Assembly (NCBI RefSeq): GCF_025989185.1 | Contig: NZ_JAPDNT010000013.1 | Location: 29,867 to 93,866, forward strand | Direction of reading: 5' to 3' | DNA length: 64,000 bases | DNA from: Limobrevibacterium gyesilva | GTDB taxonomy: Bacteria > Pseudomonadota > Alphaproteobacteria > Acetobacterales > Acetobacteraceae | Shown here: in pieces, positions 35,208 through 45,444 of the stretch | How positions within the stretch are numbered: position 1 is the stretch's first letter | Layout: every line of letters starts with the position of its first letter | Notes under the pieces: model-generated | Seen by the model: the letters and a program-made list of their open reading frames with translations, nothing else | The model's database searches: none | Told to the model about the DNA's origin: nothing | Made by a program: the position numbers and the translations under genes

Positions 35208-36800
35208 ATGGTCGTACGTTATCAGGCCGCCATGCGCGGTGCAGTAGTTGCCGGATGCCTCGTGGGGGCGGCTGCCATGAACGGCGCCGCGGCGCAGACG
35301 CTCACCATGGCGTCCAGCGCGCCGATCACCAGCGTCGATCCGCATTATCACACGTTCACGCCGAACGCGTCGCTCGACGCGCATCTGTTCGACTCGTTGC
35401 TGGACATGGACGCGCAGTCGCGCCCGGTGGCCGCACTGGCCGAATCCTGGAAGCTGGTCGACGAGCGGACCTGGGAGCTCAAGCTGCGCCAGGGCGTGAA
35501 ATTCCACAACGGCGCCGCGTTCACCGCCGAAGACGTGGCCTATACGCTCGACCGCGTGCCGCGCGTGCCGAACAGCCCCGGCAGTTTCGCGATCTATACG
35601 AAGCCGATCGTCGGCGTCGAGATCGTGGACCCGCACACCATCCGTCTGCGCACCGCGGGCATCTATCCGCTGGTGCCCATCGATCTGACGCAGGTGGCGA
35701 TCATTCCGCACGGGCTGGGCAAGGATCCCGCCACCGAAGACTTCAACAGCGGCAAGAACGCGATCGGCACCGGGCCGTTCCGGTTCGTGTCCTACAAGCC
35801 CGGCGACCGCGTGGAGATGGACCGGTTCGACGGCTATTGGGGGAAGAAGCCGTACTGGCAGCACGTGTCGTTCCGGATCATTCCCAATGACGGCGCCCGC
35901 ACCGCGGCGCTGCTGTCCGGCGATATCGGCTTCATCGAAGCGGTTCCGACCACCGACGCCGCCCGGCTGCGCACCGACAAGCGGGTGCATCTGGCCGAGA
36001 CCGTCTCGCTGCGCATCATCTTCCTGACGCTGGACCAGTCGCGCGACGGGCCGACGCCGTTCATCACCGGCCCGAACGGCGAGAAGCTCGATCGCAATCC
36101 GCTGAAGGACCATCGCGTGCGCGAGGCGCTGTCGATCGCCATCAACCGCCCGGCCATCGTCGAGCGGGTGATGGAAGGGGCGGCGATCCCTGCCGGCCAG
36201 TTCCTGCCGCCGGGCAGCTATAGCTACGCGCCCGACCTGCCGCCGCCGGCCTATGATGCCGCGCGCGCCAAGAAGCTGCTGGCCGAGGCCGGATTTCCGA
36301 ACGGCTTCCGGATCACGTTGCATGGCCCGAACGACCGCTATGTGAACGACGCCAAGATCATCCAGTCGATCGGCCAGATGTGGACGCGCATCGGCGTGCA
36401 GACCTCGGTCGAGGGCATCACCTGGTCGAACTATATCGCACGCGCCAATAAGCAGGAGTTCTCGGCCTATCTGCTGGGCTGGGGCAGCTCCAGCGGCGAG
36501 GCGTCCAATCCGCTGCGCTCGCTGGTGGCGACGTTCGACGCCGCCAAGGGGCGCGGGGCGGTGAATCGCGGCCGCTACTCCAACCCGCAGCTGGACGCGC
36601 TGATCGACAAGGCGGTGACGACCGCCGACGACGCGGCGCGCGAGAAGGTGCTGCAGCAGGCGACGAAGCTGGCGATGGACGACGTGGCGTTCATTCCGCT
36701 GCACAACCAGAAGAACATCTGGGGCATGCGGTCGGACCTGACCTATATCGCCAGGGCCGACGAGCAGTCGCGGGCCCAGGACGTGCGTCCTGTCCAGTGA
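35208..36800 (+). CDS. Peptide-type ABC transporter substrate-binding protein (SBP family 5)
   Basis: 530 residues, first gene of a five-gene transporter operon. An export signal spans about residues 1-30 (MRGAVVAGCLVGAAAMNGAAAQ, where the ATG at 35232 is an alternative start). Family motifs: DPHYHTFTPNASLDAHLFDSL, LKLRQGVKFHNGAAFTAEDV, GTGPFRFVSYKPGD, YWGKKPYW and FIPLHNQKNIWGM. The ligand, peptide or another small molecule, is not readable. A TATAAG at 35177-35182 could be a -10 box, but no -35 was found. A short hairpin at 36802-36823 separates it from the permeases and could lower downstream expression. Confidence 0.9.
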   Translation: MVVRYQAAMRGAVVAGCLVGAAAMNGAAAQTLTMASSAPITSVDPHYHTFTPNASLDAHLFDSLLDMDAQSRPVAALAESWKLVDERTWELKLRQGVKFHNGAAFTAEDVAYTLDRVPRVPNSPGSFAIYTKPIVGVEIVDPHTIRLRTAGIYPLVPIDLTQVAIIPHGLGKDPATEDFNSGKNAIGTGPFRFVSYKPGDRVEMDRFDGYWGKKPYWQHVSFRIIPNDGARTAALLSGDIGFIEAVPTTDAARLRTDKRVHLAETVSLRIIFLTLDQSRDGPTPFITGPNGEKLDRNPLKDHRVREALSIAINRPAIVERVMEGAAIPAGQFLPPGSYSYAPDLPPPAYDAARAKKLLAEAGFPNGFRITLHGPNDRYVNDAKIIQSIGQMWTRIGVQTSVEGITWSNYIARANKQEFSAYLLGWGSSSGEASNPLRSLVATFDAAKGRGAVNRGRYSNPQLDALIDKAVTTADDAAREKVLQQATKLAMDDVAFIPLHNQKNIWGMRSDLTYIARADEQSRAQDVRPVQ

Positions 36801-36842
36801 CCGGCCTTCTCATCATCGGCCGGGCGGGCTGACGGTGCCCCG

Positions 36843-37817
36843 ATGACAACCTGGCTGCTCCGCCGCCTGATCCAGGCCGTGTTCGTCGTGCTCGTGATGA
36901 CCGTGATCGTGTTCATCGGGCTGCACGTGATCGGCGATCCGATCGATATCCTGATCTCGCCCGAGGCGGACCAGGCCGAGCGTGCGCGCGCCGTCGCGGC
37001 ACTCGGCCTGGACCAGCCGCTGTGGAAGCAGTACGGCCTGTTCCTGTGGGGCGGGCTGCACGGCGACCTCGGCCGCAGCTTCGTGTTCAACGAGCCGGCG
37101 CTGCAGCTCATCGGTGGGCGCATGCCGGCGACGATGGAGCTGGCAGTGACTGCGGTGCTGCTGTCCGTCGTCATCGGCATTCCGCTCGGGCTGTATGCGG
37201 GCCTCAATCCCGACAGCCTGCTCGGGCGGACGACCATGGCAGGCAGCATCCTCGGCTTCTCGCTGCCGACCTTCTGGGTCGGGCTGATGCTGATCATGGT
37301 GTTCGCGGTGCAGCTGGGCTGGCTGCCCAGCACCGGGCGCGGGGAAACGGCCGAGCTGTTCGGCGTGCAGTGGTCGTTCCTGACGCGCGACGGGCTGGCG
37401 CACATGGCCCTGCCGGCGCTGAACCTGTCGCTCGGCAACATCGCGCTGGTGCTGCGGCTGACCCGCGCCGGCGTGCGCGAGAACATCCATATGGACTATG
37501 TGCGCTTCGCCCGCGCCAAGGGGCTGAGCCCGGCGCGCGTGGTGCTGGTGCACGTGATGAAGAACATCCTGATCCCGGTGGTGACCATTATCGGGCTGGA
37601 GTTCGGCAGCACCATCGCCTTCTCGGTGGTGACCGAGAGCGTGTTCGCCTGGCCCGGCATGGGCAAGCTGATCATCGACAGCATCAACGTGCTGGACCGG
37701 CCGGTGATCGTCGCCTACCTCATGATCATCGTGTTCCTGTTCATCACCATCAATCTTCTCGTCGACCTGCTCTACACCGTGCTCGATCCGCGCGTGCGGC
37801 TGGAGAACCGGCAATGA
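36843..37817 (+). CDS. ABC transporter permease, DppB type
   Basis: 324 residues with six membrane segments; N-terminus MTTWLLRRLIQAVFVVLVMT, a GDPIDILISPEA loop, and the coupling loop REN-IHMDYVRFARAKGLSP (EAA motif). Partner of the DppC-type protein, with which it overlaps by 4 bases. Confidence 0.92.
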   Translation: MTTWLLRRLIQAVFVVLVMTVIVFIGLHVIGDPIDILISPEADQAERARAVAALGLDQPLWKQYGLFLWGGLHGDLGRSFVFNEPALQLIGGRMPATMELAVTAVLLSVVIGIPLGLYAGLNPDSLLGRTTMAGSILGFSLPTFWVGLMLIMVFAVQLGWLPSTGRGETAELFGVQWSFLTRDGLAHMALPALNLSLGNIALVLRLTRAGVRENIHMDYVRFARAKGLSPARVVLVHVMKNILIPVVTIIGLEFGSTIAFSVVTESVFAWPGMGKLIIDSINVLDRPVIVAYLMIIVFLFITINLLVDLLYTVLDPRVRLENRQ

Positions 37818-38718
37818 GCGCCGCGCTCGACATCCCGGCGCCGCCGAAGGAAGAGACGCCGTTCCAGCGCTTCGCGCGCGAGTTCGCCGACAGCAAGCTG
37901 GCGGTGCTGGGGCTGGTGATCGTGCTGCTGGTGGCGGTGCTGGCGATCGCGGCGCCGTGGATCGCGCCGCAGAATCCCTATGACCTCGCGCAGCTCGATA
38001 TCATGGACGGGCGACTGCCGCCCGGCTCGGTGTCGGCGGACGGGTTGACCTTCTGGCTGGGCACCGACGACCAGGGCCGCGACATGCTGTCCGGCATCAT
38101 CTACGGCCTGCGCATCTCGCTGAGCGTGGGCGTCGGCTCGGCGGTGATCGCCGGCGTGATCGGGTCCGCCCTGGGGCTGATCGCCGCCTATGCCGGCGGC
38201 AAGATCGAGACCGCGATCATGCGGCTGGTCGATCTGCAGCTTTCCTTCCCGTCGATCCTGGTGGCGCTGATGATCCTGGCCTTCCTCGGCAAGGGGGTGG
38301 CCAACGTCATGCTGGCGCTGGTGATCGTGGAATGGGCGCGCTACGCTCGCACCGCGCGCAGCGCCGCCCTGGTGGAGCGCCGGCGCGAATACATCGAGGC
38401 CGCGGAATGCCTGGCGCTGCCGCGCTGGCGGGTGCTGTTCCGCCACCTGCTGCCGAACTGCATGCCGCCGCTGATCGTCATCGGCACCATCCAGATCGCG
38501 CGCGCCATCACGCTGGAGGCGACGCTGAGCTTCCTGGGCCTGGGCGTTCCCATCACCGAGCCGTCGCTGGGCCTGCTGATCGCCAACGGCTATCAGTACA
38601 TGCTGTCCGGCAAGTACTGGATCAGCTTCTATCCCGGCATCGCGCTGCTGGTGACGATCGTCGCCATCAACCTGGTGGGCGACCATTTGCGCGACGTGCT
38701 GAACCCGCGGTTGCAGCG

Positions 38719-38722
<4 letters not shown>
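37814..38722 (+). CDS. ABC transporter permease, DppC type
   Basis: 302 residues: cytoplasmic N-terminus, one membrane segment of the OppC N-terminal domain, then the permease core. Motifs WLGTDDQGRDMLSGIIYGLR, RREYIEAAECLALPRWRVLFRH split around the EAA loop, and TLSFLGLGVPITEPS. It overlaps its neighbours on both sides by 4 bases (ATGA), so the whole set is translated as a coupled unit. Confidence 0.92.
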
Positions 38723-39692
<970 letters not shown>

Positions 39693-39696
<4 letters not shown>

Positions 39697-40712
39697 GCGC
39701 GCCCGTGATCGAGCTGCGCGGCGTCTCCAAGCGCTTCGGCAAGACGCTGGACGCGGCGGCCAAGCTGGCGCGGCGCGTGTCGCACGCCATGGGCGGCACG
39801 GCGAAGAACGACGTGGTCCGCGCCGTGGACAATGTGGACCTGACGATCTCGAAGGGCGAGGTGGTCGGCCTGGTAGGCGAATCCGGCTGCGGCAAATCGA
39901 CGCTGGGGCGGATGGTCGCGGGCATCATGCCGCCCAGCGACGGCACGGTGCTGTGGCAGGGGCGCGACATCGCCACCCTGCCGCCCGACCAGGCGCGCGC
40001 GGCCAAGCTGAGCGTCCAGATGATCTTCCAGGACCCCTATGCCAGCCTGAACCCGCGGCTTCGCGTGGACGAGATCGTGGGCGAGGCGCCGCGGGTGCAT
40101 GGCCTGATTCCGCGCGGCAACAACGGCCGGCGCGCGTTCGAGGACTATGTCGACGCGCAGCTGCGCCGGGCTGGGCTCGACCCCGCCTACAAGCGCCGCT
40201 ATCCGCACCAGTTCAGCGGCGGCCAGCGCCAGCGCATCGGCATCGCCCGGGCGCTTGCGGTGCAGCCGGAATTCCTGGTCTGCGACGAGGCGGTGGCGGC
40301 GCTGGACGTGTCGATCCAGGCGCAGATCCTGAACCTGTTCATGGATCTGCGCACCGAGCTCGACCTGACATACCTGTTCATCAGCCACGACCTCGGCGTG
40401 GTGGAGCACCTGTCGGACCGCGTCGCGATCATGTATCTCGGCCGCATCGTGGAGGAGGCGCCGGCGGAGGAGATCTTCGCGCGCGCCAACCACCCCTACA
40501 CCCAGGCGCTGCTGGCCGAGGTGCCGCGGGTCGAGGCGCGCAAGCGGGCGTTCACGGCGATCAAGGGCGAGATCCCCAGCCCGCTGAACCCGCCTTCCGG
40601 CTGCCATTTCCATCCGCGCTGCCCGCATGCCATGCCCATCTGCCGGGAGGTGGCGCCGAAGCTGCAGGCGGTGGCGCCGGGCCATCGCAGCGCCTGTCAT
40701 CTGAACGGCTGA
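39693..40712 (+). CDS. ABC transporter ATP-binding protein, DppF type
   Basis: 339 residues, starting at a GTG that overlaps the stop of the DppD-type gene by 4 bases (GTGA). Walker A GESGCGKS, signature FSGGQRQR, Walker B FLVCDEAVAALD, H-loop SHDLGVVEHL. Between the first two strands there is an insertion (DAAAKLARRVSHAMGGTAK) as seen in some DppF/GsiA-like proteins. C-terminal GCHFHPRCPHAMPIC is the family's Cys cluster. Last gene of the transporter operon. Confidence 0.93.
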
Positions 40713-40881
40713 CGCGGGCCCAGGAAGTCTTGGTCCCCGTCTGCCCCTTGCCGCGAGGGCGTGGGCCCGGCACGTTTCCGATCGTGAGCGATCCGATCAT
40801 GACCATCCGGCCAAGGGCCTTGCAGCACGAGTCTCCGGCCCGCCCGGGTTCGCCTGGGTGCCGTCGCCCGGGCGGAGCGGC

Positions 40882-41961
40882 ATGAAGTTCCTGGTCTGGC
40901 AGTGGGGCCGGCGCGGCGCCGGCCCCCGCTACGCGGTGCAGCTGGCCGACGGCCTGCGCGGACTGGACGCGACGACGGCGATGCTGTCGCTGTCCACGCA
41001 GGCGGAGATCCTGCGCAGTGCGCACCCGCCGGTCTGCGAGCTGCCGTTTCCGACCTATGGCAGCCTGGCCGGATTCCTGGTGCGGCTGGCGCTGATGCCG
41101 CTGCAGATCGGGTCGCTGGCGGCGCGGCTGCGCGCACTGCGTCCGGACGTGGCGATCTGCGCCATGCCGGGACCGCTGGATCTGCTGATGGCGCGCGCGC
41201 TGCACCGCGCCGGCGTGCCGTTCCTGGTGGTCGTGCACGACGCCGACCTGCATCCCGGCGACGGCCTGCCGCTGCAGATGACGCTGCAGCGCCGGCTGGT
41301 GCAGGAGGCGGACGGGCTCATCGCGCTCACCTCCCATGTGGCGGCGCATCTGCGCGCGCAGGGCTTCGTCGGCAACCGGCCGCTGATCATGACCTCGCTG
41401 CCGCCGATGACCTTCGGCCCGCTTCCCGAGCCGCCGCGCGCCCATGGCGGCAAGCTGCGCCTGCTCTCGTTCGGCCGGCTGCGGCCCTACAAGGGGCTGG
41501 ACCTGCTGGCCGACGCGCTGCGCCTGCTGGGTCCGCGGCCGGACCTGGAGGTGCGGGTGGTGGGCCACGGCCCCGAATCCGCGGTGCTGGACGCGTTGCG
41601 CCGCACGCCCGGGGTGTCGGTGGAGAATCGCTGGGTGCCGGAAGCCGAGGTGGGCGACCTGCTGGCCTGGTCGGATGCGCTGGTGCTGTCGCACCGGGAG
41701 GCCAGCCAAAGCGGCGTTGCCGCGGCGGCCATCGCCGCGCGGCGCTGGCTGGTGGCGACCCGGGTGGGCGGCATGACCGAGCAGCTGGGCGACGAACCGC
41801 TGGCCCGCATGTGCGATCCCACCCCGGAGAGCCTGTCGGCGGTGCTGGCGCAACTGCTGGACAACCCGCCCCCGCCGGCGGCGCAGGACGCCGCCCGGAC
41901 GACCTGGGGCGACGTCGCCGCCGACATGGCGGGCCAGATCAGGGCGGCGTTCGCACGCTAG
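40882..41961 (+). CDS. Glycosyltransferase family 4 protein
   Basis: 359 residues, GT-B fold. N-terminal acceptor half with FLVWQWGRRGAGPRYAVQLAD, then the donor half with LRLLSFGRLRPYKGLDLLADAL, VRVVGHGP and the Glu-containing LVLSHREASQSGVAAAAIAA. It transfers a sugar from a nucleotide donor to an unknown acceptor, probably an envelope glycan or lipid. GGAG precedes the ATG. Its stop codon lies inside the palindromic repeat at 41959. The nearest possible partner is the convergent HpnL-like membrane protein. Confidence 0.82.
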   Translation: MKFLVWQWGRRGAGPRYAVQLADGLRGLDATTAMLSLSTQAEILRSAHPPVCELPFPTYGSLAGFLVRLALMPLQIGSLAARLRALRPDVAICAMPGPLDLLMARALHRAGVPFLVVVHDADLHPGDGLPLQMTLQRRLVQEADGLIALTSHVAAHLRAQGFVGNRPLIMTSLPPMTFGPLPEPPRAHGGKLRLLSFGRLRPYKGLDLLADALRLLGPRPDLEVRVVGHGPESAVLDALRRTPGVSVENRWVPEAEVGDLLAWSDALVLSHREASQSGVAAAAIAARRWLVATRVGGMTEQLGDEPLARMCDPTPESLSAVLAQLLDNPPPPAAQDAARTTWGDVAADMAGQIRAAFAR

Positions 41962-42063
41962 AGCCTGATCGGAACCGATAGGCGTTCCGATCAGGCTCTA
42001 GGCCTTTGTTTTATCGCGTGATTCACGCCTCCGTGTGATTCCACCTGTGGCGATCACGCTCTA
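41959..42063. repeat. Palindromic repeat element between two convergent genes
   Basis: A perfect 17-bp inverted repeat (TAGAGCCTGATCGGAAC and its complement, 41959-41975 and 41984-42000, 8-base loop) is followed by a near-palindrome GCGTGATTCACGC at 42016. The far end, read on the minus strand, is again TAGAGCGTGATCGC. The whole 105 bases thus look bounded by similar ends. It supplies the TAG stop of the glycosyltransferase and the TGA stop of the convergent gene. It could also terminate transcription. Confidence 0.65.
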
Positions 42064-43055
42064 GGCGTTCGCACGCCAGGTCCGGTGGCCTGTCCGCGCT
42101 GCAGCAGGCGCCGGCCCTCGCTCCATTGCCACAGCACGAGGCCGGGCACGCCGACCAGCAATTCGCGGGCGCGCTTGACCATCGACAGGGCGATGGCGGT
42201 CTCGGCCGGGATGGCGAACAGGTCGCACACCACGATGAACCCGGCCTCCTGCACGCCGAGCGCCCCCGGCACCACGAAGCCGGCGCTGCGCGCGGCCATG
42301 CCCAGGCTTTCGATGACGAAGGCCTCCGCGAGCGACGTCGGGCGTCCCATGGCAGTCAGCGTGATCCAGGTCTCGGCCACGCCCAGTATCCAGGCCAGCA
42401 GATGCAGGCCGGTGGCCTTGGCGAGCGCGGTGCGGTCCTGGTGCAGCCGGATCAGCTCCTGGTGCAGACCGCGCACGGCGGCCACCGACAAAGCGGGGAA
42501 CACGCCGTTCAGCCGGCTGGCGAGCCACTCGATGATGCGCATCAGGCCGGCGCGCTGGGCCAGGATGAAGCCGGCCAGCCCGAGCGCCATGGTGGCCAGC
42601 GCCCAGGTCACCCACGGCGCCCAGGCGTCGGAATGCGCGGCCACGGCGGCCAGCACAGCGAAGCCGGCCAGGGTGAACAGGAACTGCGTCACCGCCTCGA
42701 TGGTGAGGTCCAGCGTGGTGCCGGCCCCGGCCAGCGGGCCGGGCACGCCGCGCTGCACCAGCATGCGGATGCCCACGATGTTGCCGCCGAGCTGGGCCAC
42801 CGGCAGCAGGGAGTTCACCGCCTCGCGGATCCAGCGGATGCGGAAATAGCGGCCGACGCGCGGGCGCGCCTCGCCCACCGCGATGCGCCAGGCGACTGCG
42901 GACACATAGAGCTGGAGCAGCAGCAGCACCGTGGTCAACGGGATGACCCAGCCCGCCTGCAGCACCTCGTGGCCGATCGACTGGACGCCGAACCAGGATA
43001 CGAGTCCGATGACGGCGCCGCCGCCGAGCACGATGGTGATCAGGCCGAATGTCAT
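42054..43055 (-). CDS. HpnL-like polytopic membrane protein (lysylphosphatidylglycerol synthase TM family)
   Basis: 333 residues with about eight hydrophobic segments: [20 protein letters not shown] at the N-terminus, a [18 protein letters not shown] motif and a second [24 protein letters not shown] motif. These two stretches are hallmarks of the DUF2029/LPG-synthase-TM superfamily, and the form resembles HpnL, a hopanoid-associated membrane protein. Role in the membrane is unproven. The start at 43055 is chosen because it begins directly with the first membrane helix; an ATG at 43103 would add 16 residues. Other hopanoid genes are not in the window. Confidence 0.65.
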   Translation of the reverse strand: MTFGLITIVLGGGAVIGLVSWFGVQSIGHEVLQAGWVIPLTTVLLLLQLYVSAVAWRIAVGEARPRVGRYFRIRWIREAVNSLLPVAQLGGNIVGIRMLVQRGVPGPLAGAGTTLDLTIEAVTQFLFTLAGFAVLAAVAAHSDAWAPWVTWALATMALGLAGFILAQRAGLMRIIEWLASRLNGVFPALSVAAVRGLHQELIRLHQDRTALAKATGLHLLAWILGVAETWITLTAMGRPTSLAEAFVIESLGMAARSAGFVVPGALGVQEAGFIVVCDLFAIPAETAIALSMVKRARELLVGVPGLVLWQWSEGRRLLQRGQATGPGVRTPRA

Positions 43056-43202
43056 GCAACAGGCAACTGGTGGCGGGGCATGGGTGCCACGGGAAAGGCT
43101 CATTCGCCGCCGCGGTTGTCAAGCGCACGCCGCCCGCGCCGGTCCGCGTTGATTTGCACGCGCGCTTGGTCGAGAAAGCGGGGGCAAACAGGTGGACCGC
43201 AC

Positions 43203-44549
43203 ATGCCCGAACTGCGACTGCACAACAGCCTGACCCGGCGGCGGGAGACGCTCCAGCCGCTCGAACCCGGCCATGTGCGGCTGTATGTCTGCGGCCCGAC
43301 GGTCTACGACCTCGCGCATATCGGCAATGCGCGGCCGGTGGTGGTGTTCGACGTGCTGGCGCGGCTGCTGCGCCGGCTTTATCCGCGCGTCACCTATGTG
43401 CGCAACATCACCGACGTGGACGACAAGATCAACGCCCGCGCGGCCGAGAGCGGCGAGCCGATCGGCGCCATCACCGCGCGCACCGCGGCCGATTTCCACG
43501 CCGACATGGCCGCACTCGGCAACCTGCCGCCGGACATCGAGCCGCGCGCGACGCAGCACATCGCCGAGATGATCACGCTGATCGAGCGGCTGATCGCCGG
43601 CGGCCACGCCTATGTCGCCGAGGGGCACGTGCTGTTCGCGGTGCCGAGCTTCCCCGCCTACGGCAAGCTGTCCGGCCGCAGCCCGGATGAGCTGCTGGCC
43701 GGCGCGCGCATCGACGTGGCGCCGTACAAGCGCGACCCCGGCGATTTCGTGCTGTGGAAGCCCTCGCCGCCGGGCCTCCCGGGCTGGGACAGCCCGTGGG
43801 GCCGCGGCCGGCCGGGCTGGCACATCGAGTGCAGCGCGATGTCGTGGCGCTATCTCGGCGAGACCTTCGACATTCACGGCGGCGGCACCGACCTGATCTT
43901 CCCCCACCACGAGAATGAGCTGGCGCAATCCGTCTGCGCCTTCCCCGGCAGCCGGTTCGCGCGGATGTGGGTGCATAACGGCATGCTGATCATCAACGGC
44001 GAGAAGATGTCGAAGAGCCTCGGCAACTTCTTCACCGTGCGCGAGGTGCTGGCCAAGGCCCCGGCGGAGGCGGTGCGGCTGCTGCTGCTGCGCACCCATT
44101 ACCGCGCGCTGCTGGATTTCTCCGACACGGCGCTGCAGGAGGCGCGCAAGGAGCTGGACCGGTTCTACCGTGCCCTGGAGCGCACGCCGGCGCGGGCGGC
44201 GGACGAACTGCCGGCAGCGGTGCTGGAGGCGCTGTGCGACGACCTGAACACGCCGCTGGCATTGTCGGCCATGCACGCCTTGGCCGATGCGGCGATGGCC
44301 GGCGATGCGCCGGCGGCGGCGGGGCTGCGGGCCGCCGGCGCGGTGCTGGGGCTGCTGCAGGCCGAGCCGGCCGAGTGGTTCCGCGGCCATGGCGACGACT
44401 CGGCCGAGGTCGAGGCCGCGATCGCCGAGCGCCTGCAAGCCCGCAAGGCGCGCGACTTCGCCCGGGCCGACGCGATCCGTGCCGCGCTGGACGCCAGGGG
44501 CATCCTGCTGGAGGACAGCGCCGGCGGCACGACATGGCGCCGCAGGTGA
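43203..44549 (+). CDS. cysS: Cysteine--tRNA ligase
   Basis: 448 residues. YVCGPTVYD with the zinc-binding Cys, the HIGH-type motif [26 protein letters not shown] (zinc Cys), [11 protein letters not shown] (zinc His) and KMSKSLGNF. Charges tRNA-Cys in the cytoplasm. AGGTGGA precedes the ATG. The C-terminal [21 protein letters not shown] is the usual end of CysS. The TrmJ-type methyltransferase follows after 13 bases. Confidence 0.95.
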   Translation: MPELRLHNSLTRRRETLQPLEPGHVRLYVCGPTVYDLAHIGNARPVVVFDVLARLLRRLYPRVTYVRNITDVDDKINARAAESGEPIGAITARTAADFHADMAALGNLPPDIEPRATQHIAEMITLIERLIAGGHAYVAEGHVLFAVPSFPAYGKLSGRSPDELLAGARIDVAPYKRDPGDFVLWKPSPPGLPGWDSPWGRGRPGWHIECSAMSWRYLGETFDIHGGGTDLIFPHHENELAQSVCAFPGSRFARMWVHNGMLIINGEKMSKSLGNFFTVREVLAKAPAEAVRLLLLRTHYRALLDFSDTALQEARKELDRFYRALERTPARAADELPAAVLEALCDDLNTPLALSAMHALADAAMAGDAPAAAGLRAAGAVLGLLQAEPAEWFRGHGDDSAEVEAAIAERLQARKARDFARADAIRAALDARGILLEDSAGGTTWRRR

Positions 44550-44562
44550 GGGGAGGCCGCGC

Positions 44563-45369
44563 ATGACCGGGCGCGACGGCGGCGCGGATCTCGCGCCCAT
44601 CGGCAACAGCCCGGTGGTGATCCTGGTGCGCCCGCAGCTCGCCGACAATATCGGCGCGGTGGCGCGTGCCATGGGCAATGGCGGGCTGTTCCATCTGCGC
44701 CTGGTCGCCCCGCGCGACGGCTGGCCGCAGGAGAAGGCGTGGCGCAACGCCTCCGGCGCCGACCGCATCCTGGACAACCTGACCATCCACGACACCGTCG
44801 CCGAGGCGGTGGCGGACCTGCACCGGGTCGTCGCCACCTGCCCGCGTCCGCGCCACATCGTCAAGCCGTTGCTGACCGCGCGCGGCGCCGCCGCCGAGCT
44901 GCGCGTCATCTGCGCCCGCGACCTGCGCGCCGGCATCCTGTTCGGCCCCGAGCGCGCCGGGCTGGACAACGACGACATGGCCTGCGCCGACACGCTGGTG
45001 CGCTATCCGCTCAATCCCGGCTTCATGTCGCTGAACCTTTCCCAGGCGGTGATGGTGATGGCGTATGAATGGTGGACCGCCGACGACGTCACGCTGCCGC
45101 GCCGCCTCATGACCAACGAGACCGCGGTCGCGACCAAGGGCGAGCTGGACAATTTCCTGGGCCACCTGGTCGCCGAACTGGATGCCTGCGGCTTCCTGCG
45201 CAACAAGCCCAAGCGCCCGGGCATGGTCCGCAACATCCGCCACTTGTTCGAGCGCGGCGAAGTGACCGTGCAGGAGCTGCGCACGCTGCACGGCATCGTC
45301 ACCGAGCTGGCCCTGGGCCGGCGCCAGCGCGGGCGAACGGAGAAGGACGGCGACGCGGCGGCCGACTGA
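44563..45369 (+). CDS. trmJ: TrmJ-type tRNA (cytidine/uridine-2'-O-)-methyltransferase
   Basis: 268 residues of the SPOUT family. PVVILVRPQLADNIGAVARAMGN is motif 1, LFGPERAGLDNDDM motif 2, and YPLNPGFMSLNLSQAVMVMAYE motif 3 forming the SAM-binding knot. The C-terminal helical extension is that of TrmJ, which methylates the ribose of position 32 of some tRNAs. It follows cysS closely (GGGGAGG before ATG), and both act on tRNA. Confidence 0.82.
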   Translation: MTGRDGGADLAPIGNSPVVILVRPQLADNIGAVARAMGNGGLFHLRLVAPRDGWPQEKAWRNASGADRILDNLTIHDTVAEAVADLHRVVATCPRPRHIVKPLLTARGAAAELRVICARDLRAGILFGPERAGLDNDDMACADTLVRYPLNPGFMSLNLSQAVMVMAYEWWTADDVTLPRRLMTNETAVATKGELDNFLGHLVAELDACGFLRNKPKRPGMVRNIRHLFERGEVTVQELRTLHGIVTELALGRRQRGRTEKDGDAAAD

Positions 45370-45444
45370 ACCGGGCGGTCAGCCCGCCCCTTACCTGACA
45401 GGTCAATGTAATAAGGCTTGCGTTGCCAAACGGGAGGGCGGCCG

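Noticed and set aside
36801..36823. CCGGCC...GGCCGG hairpin as a full terminator inside the ABC operon
   Set aside because: Only a 6-bp stem without a T-run; it may tune expression but does not justify ending the transcript there.
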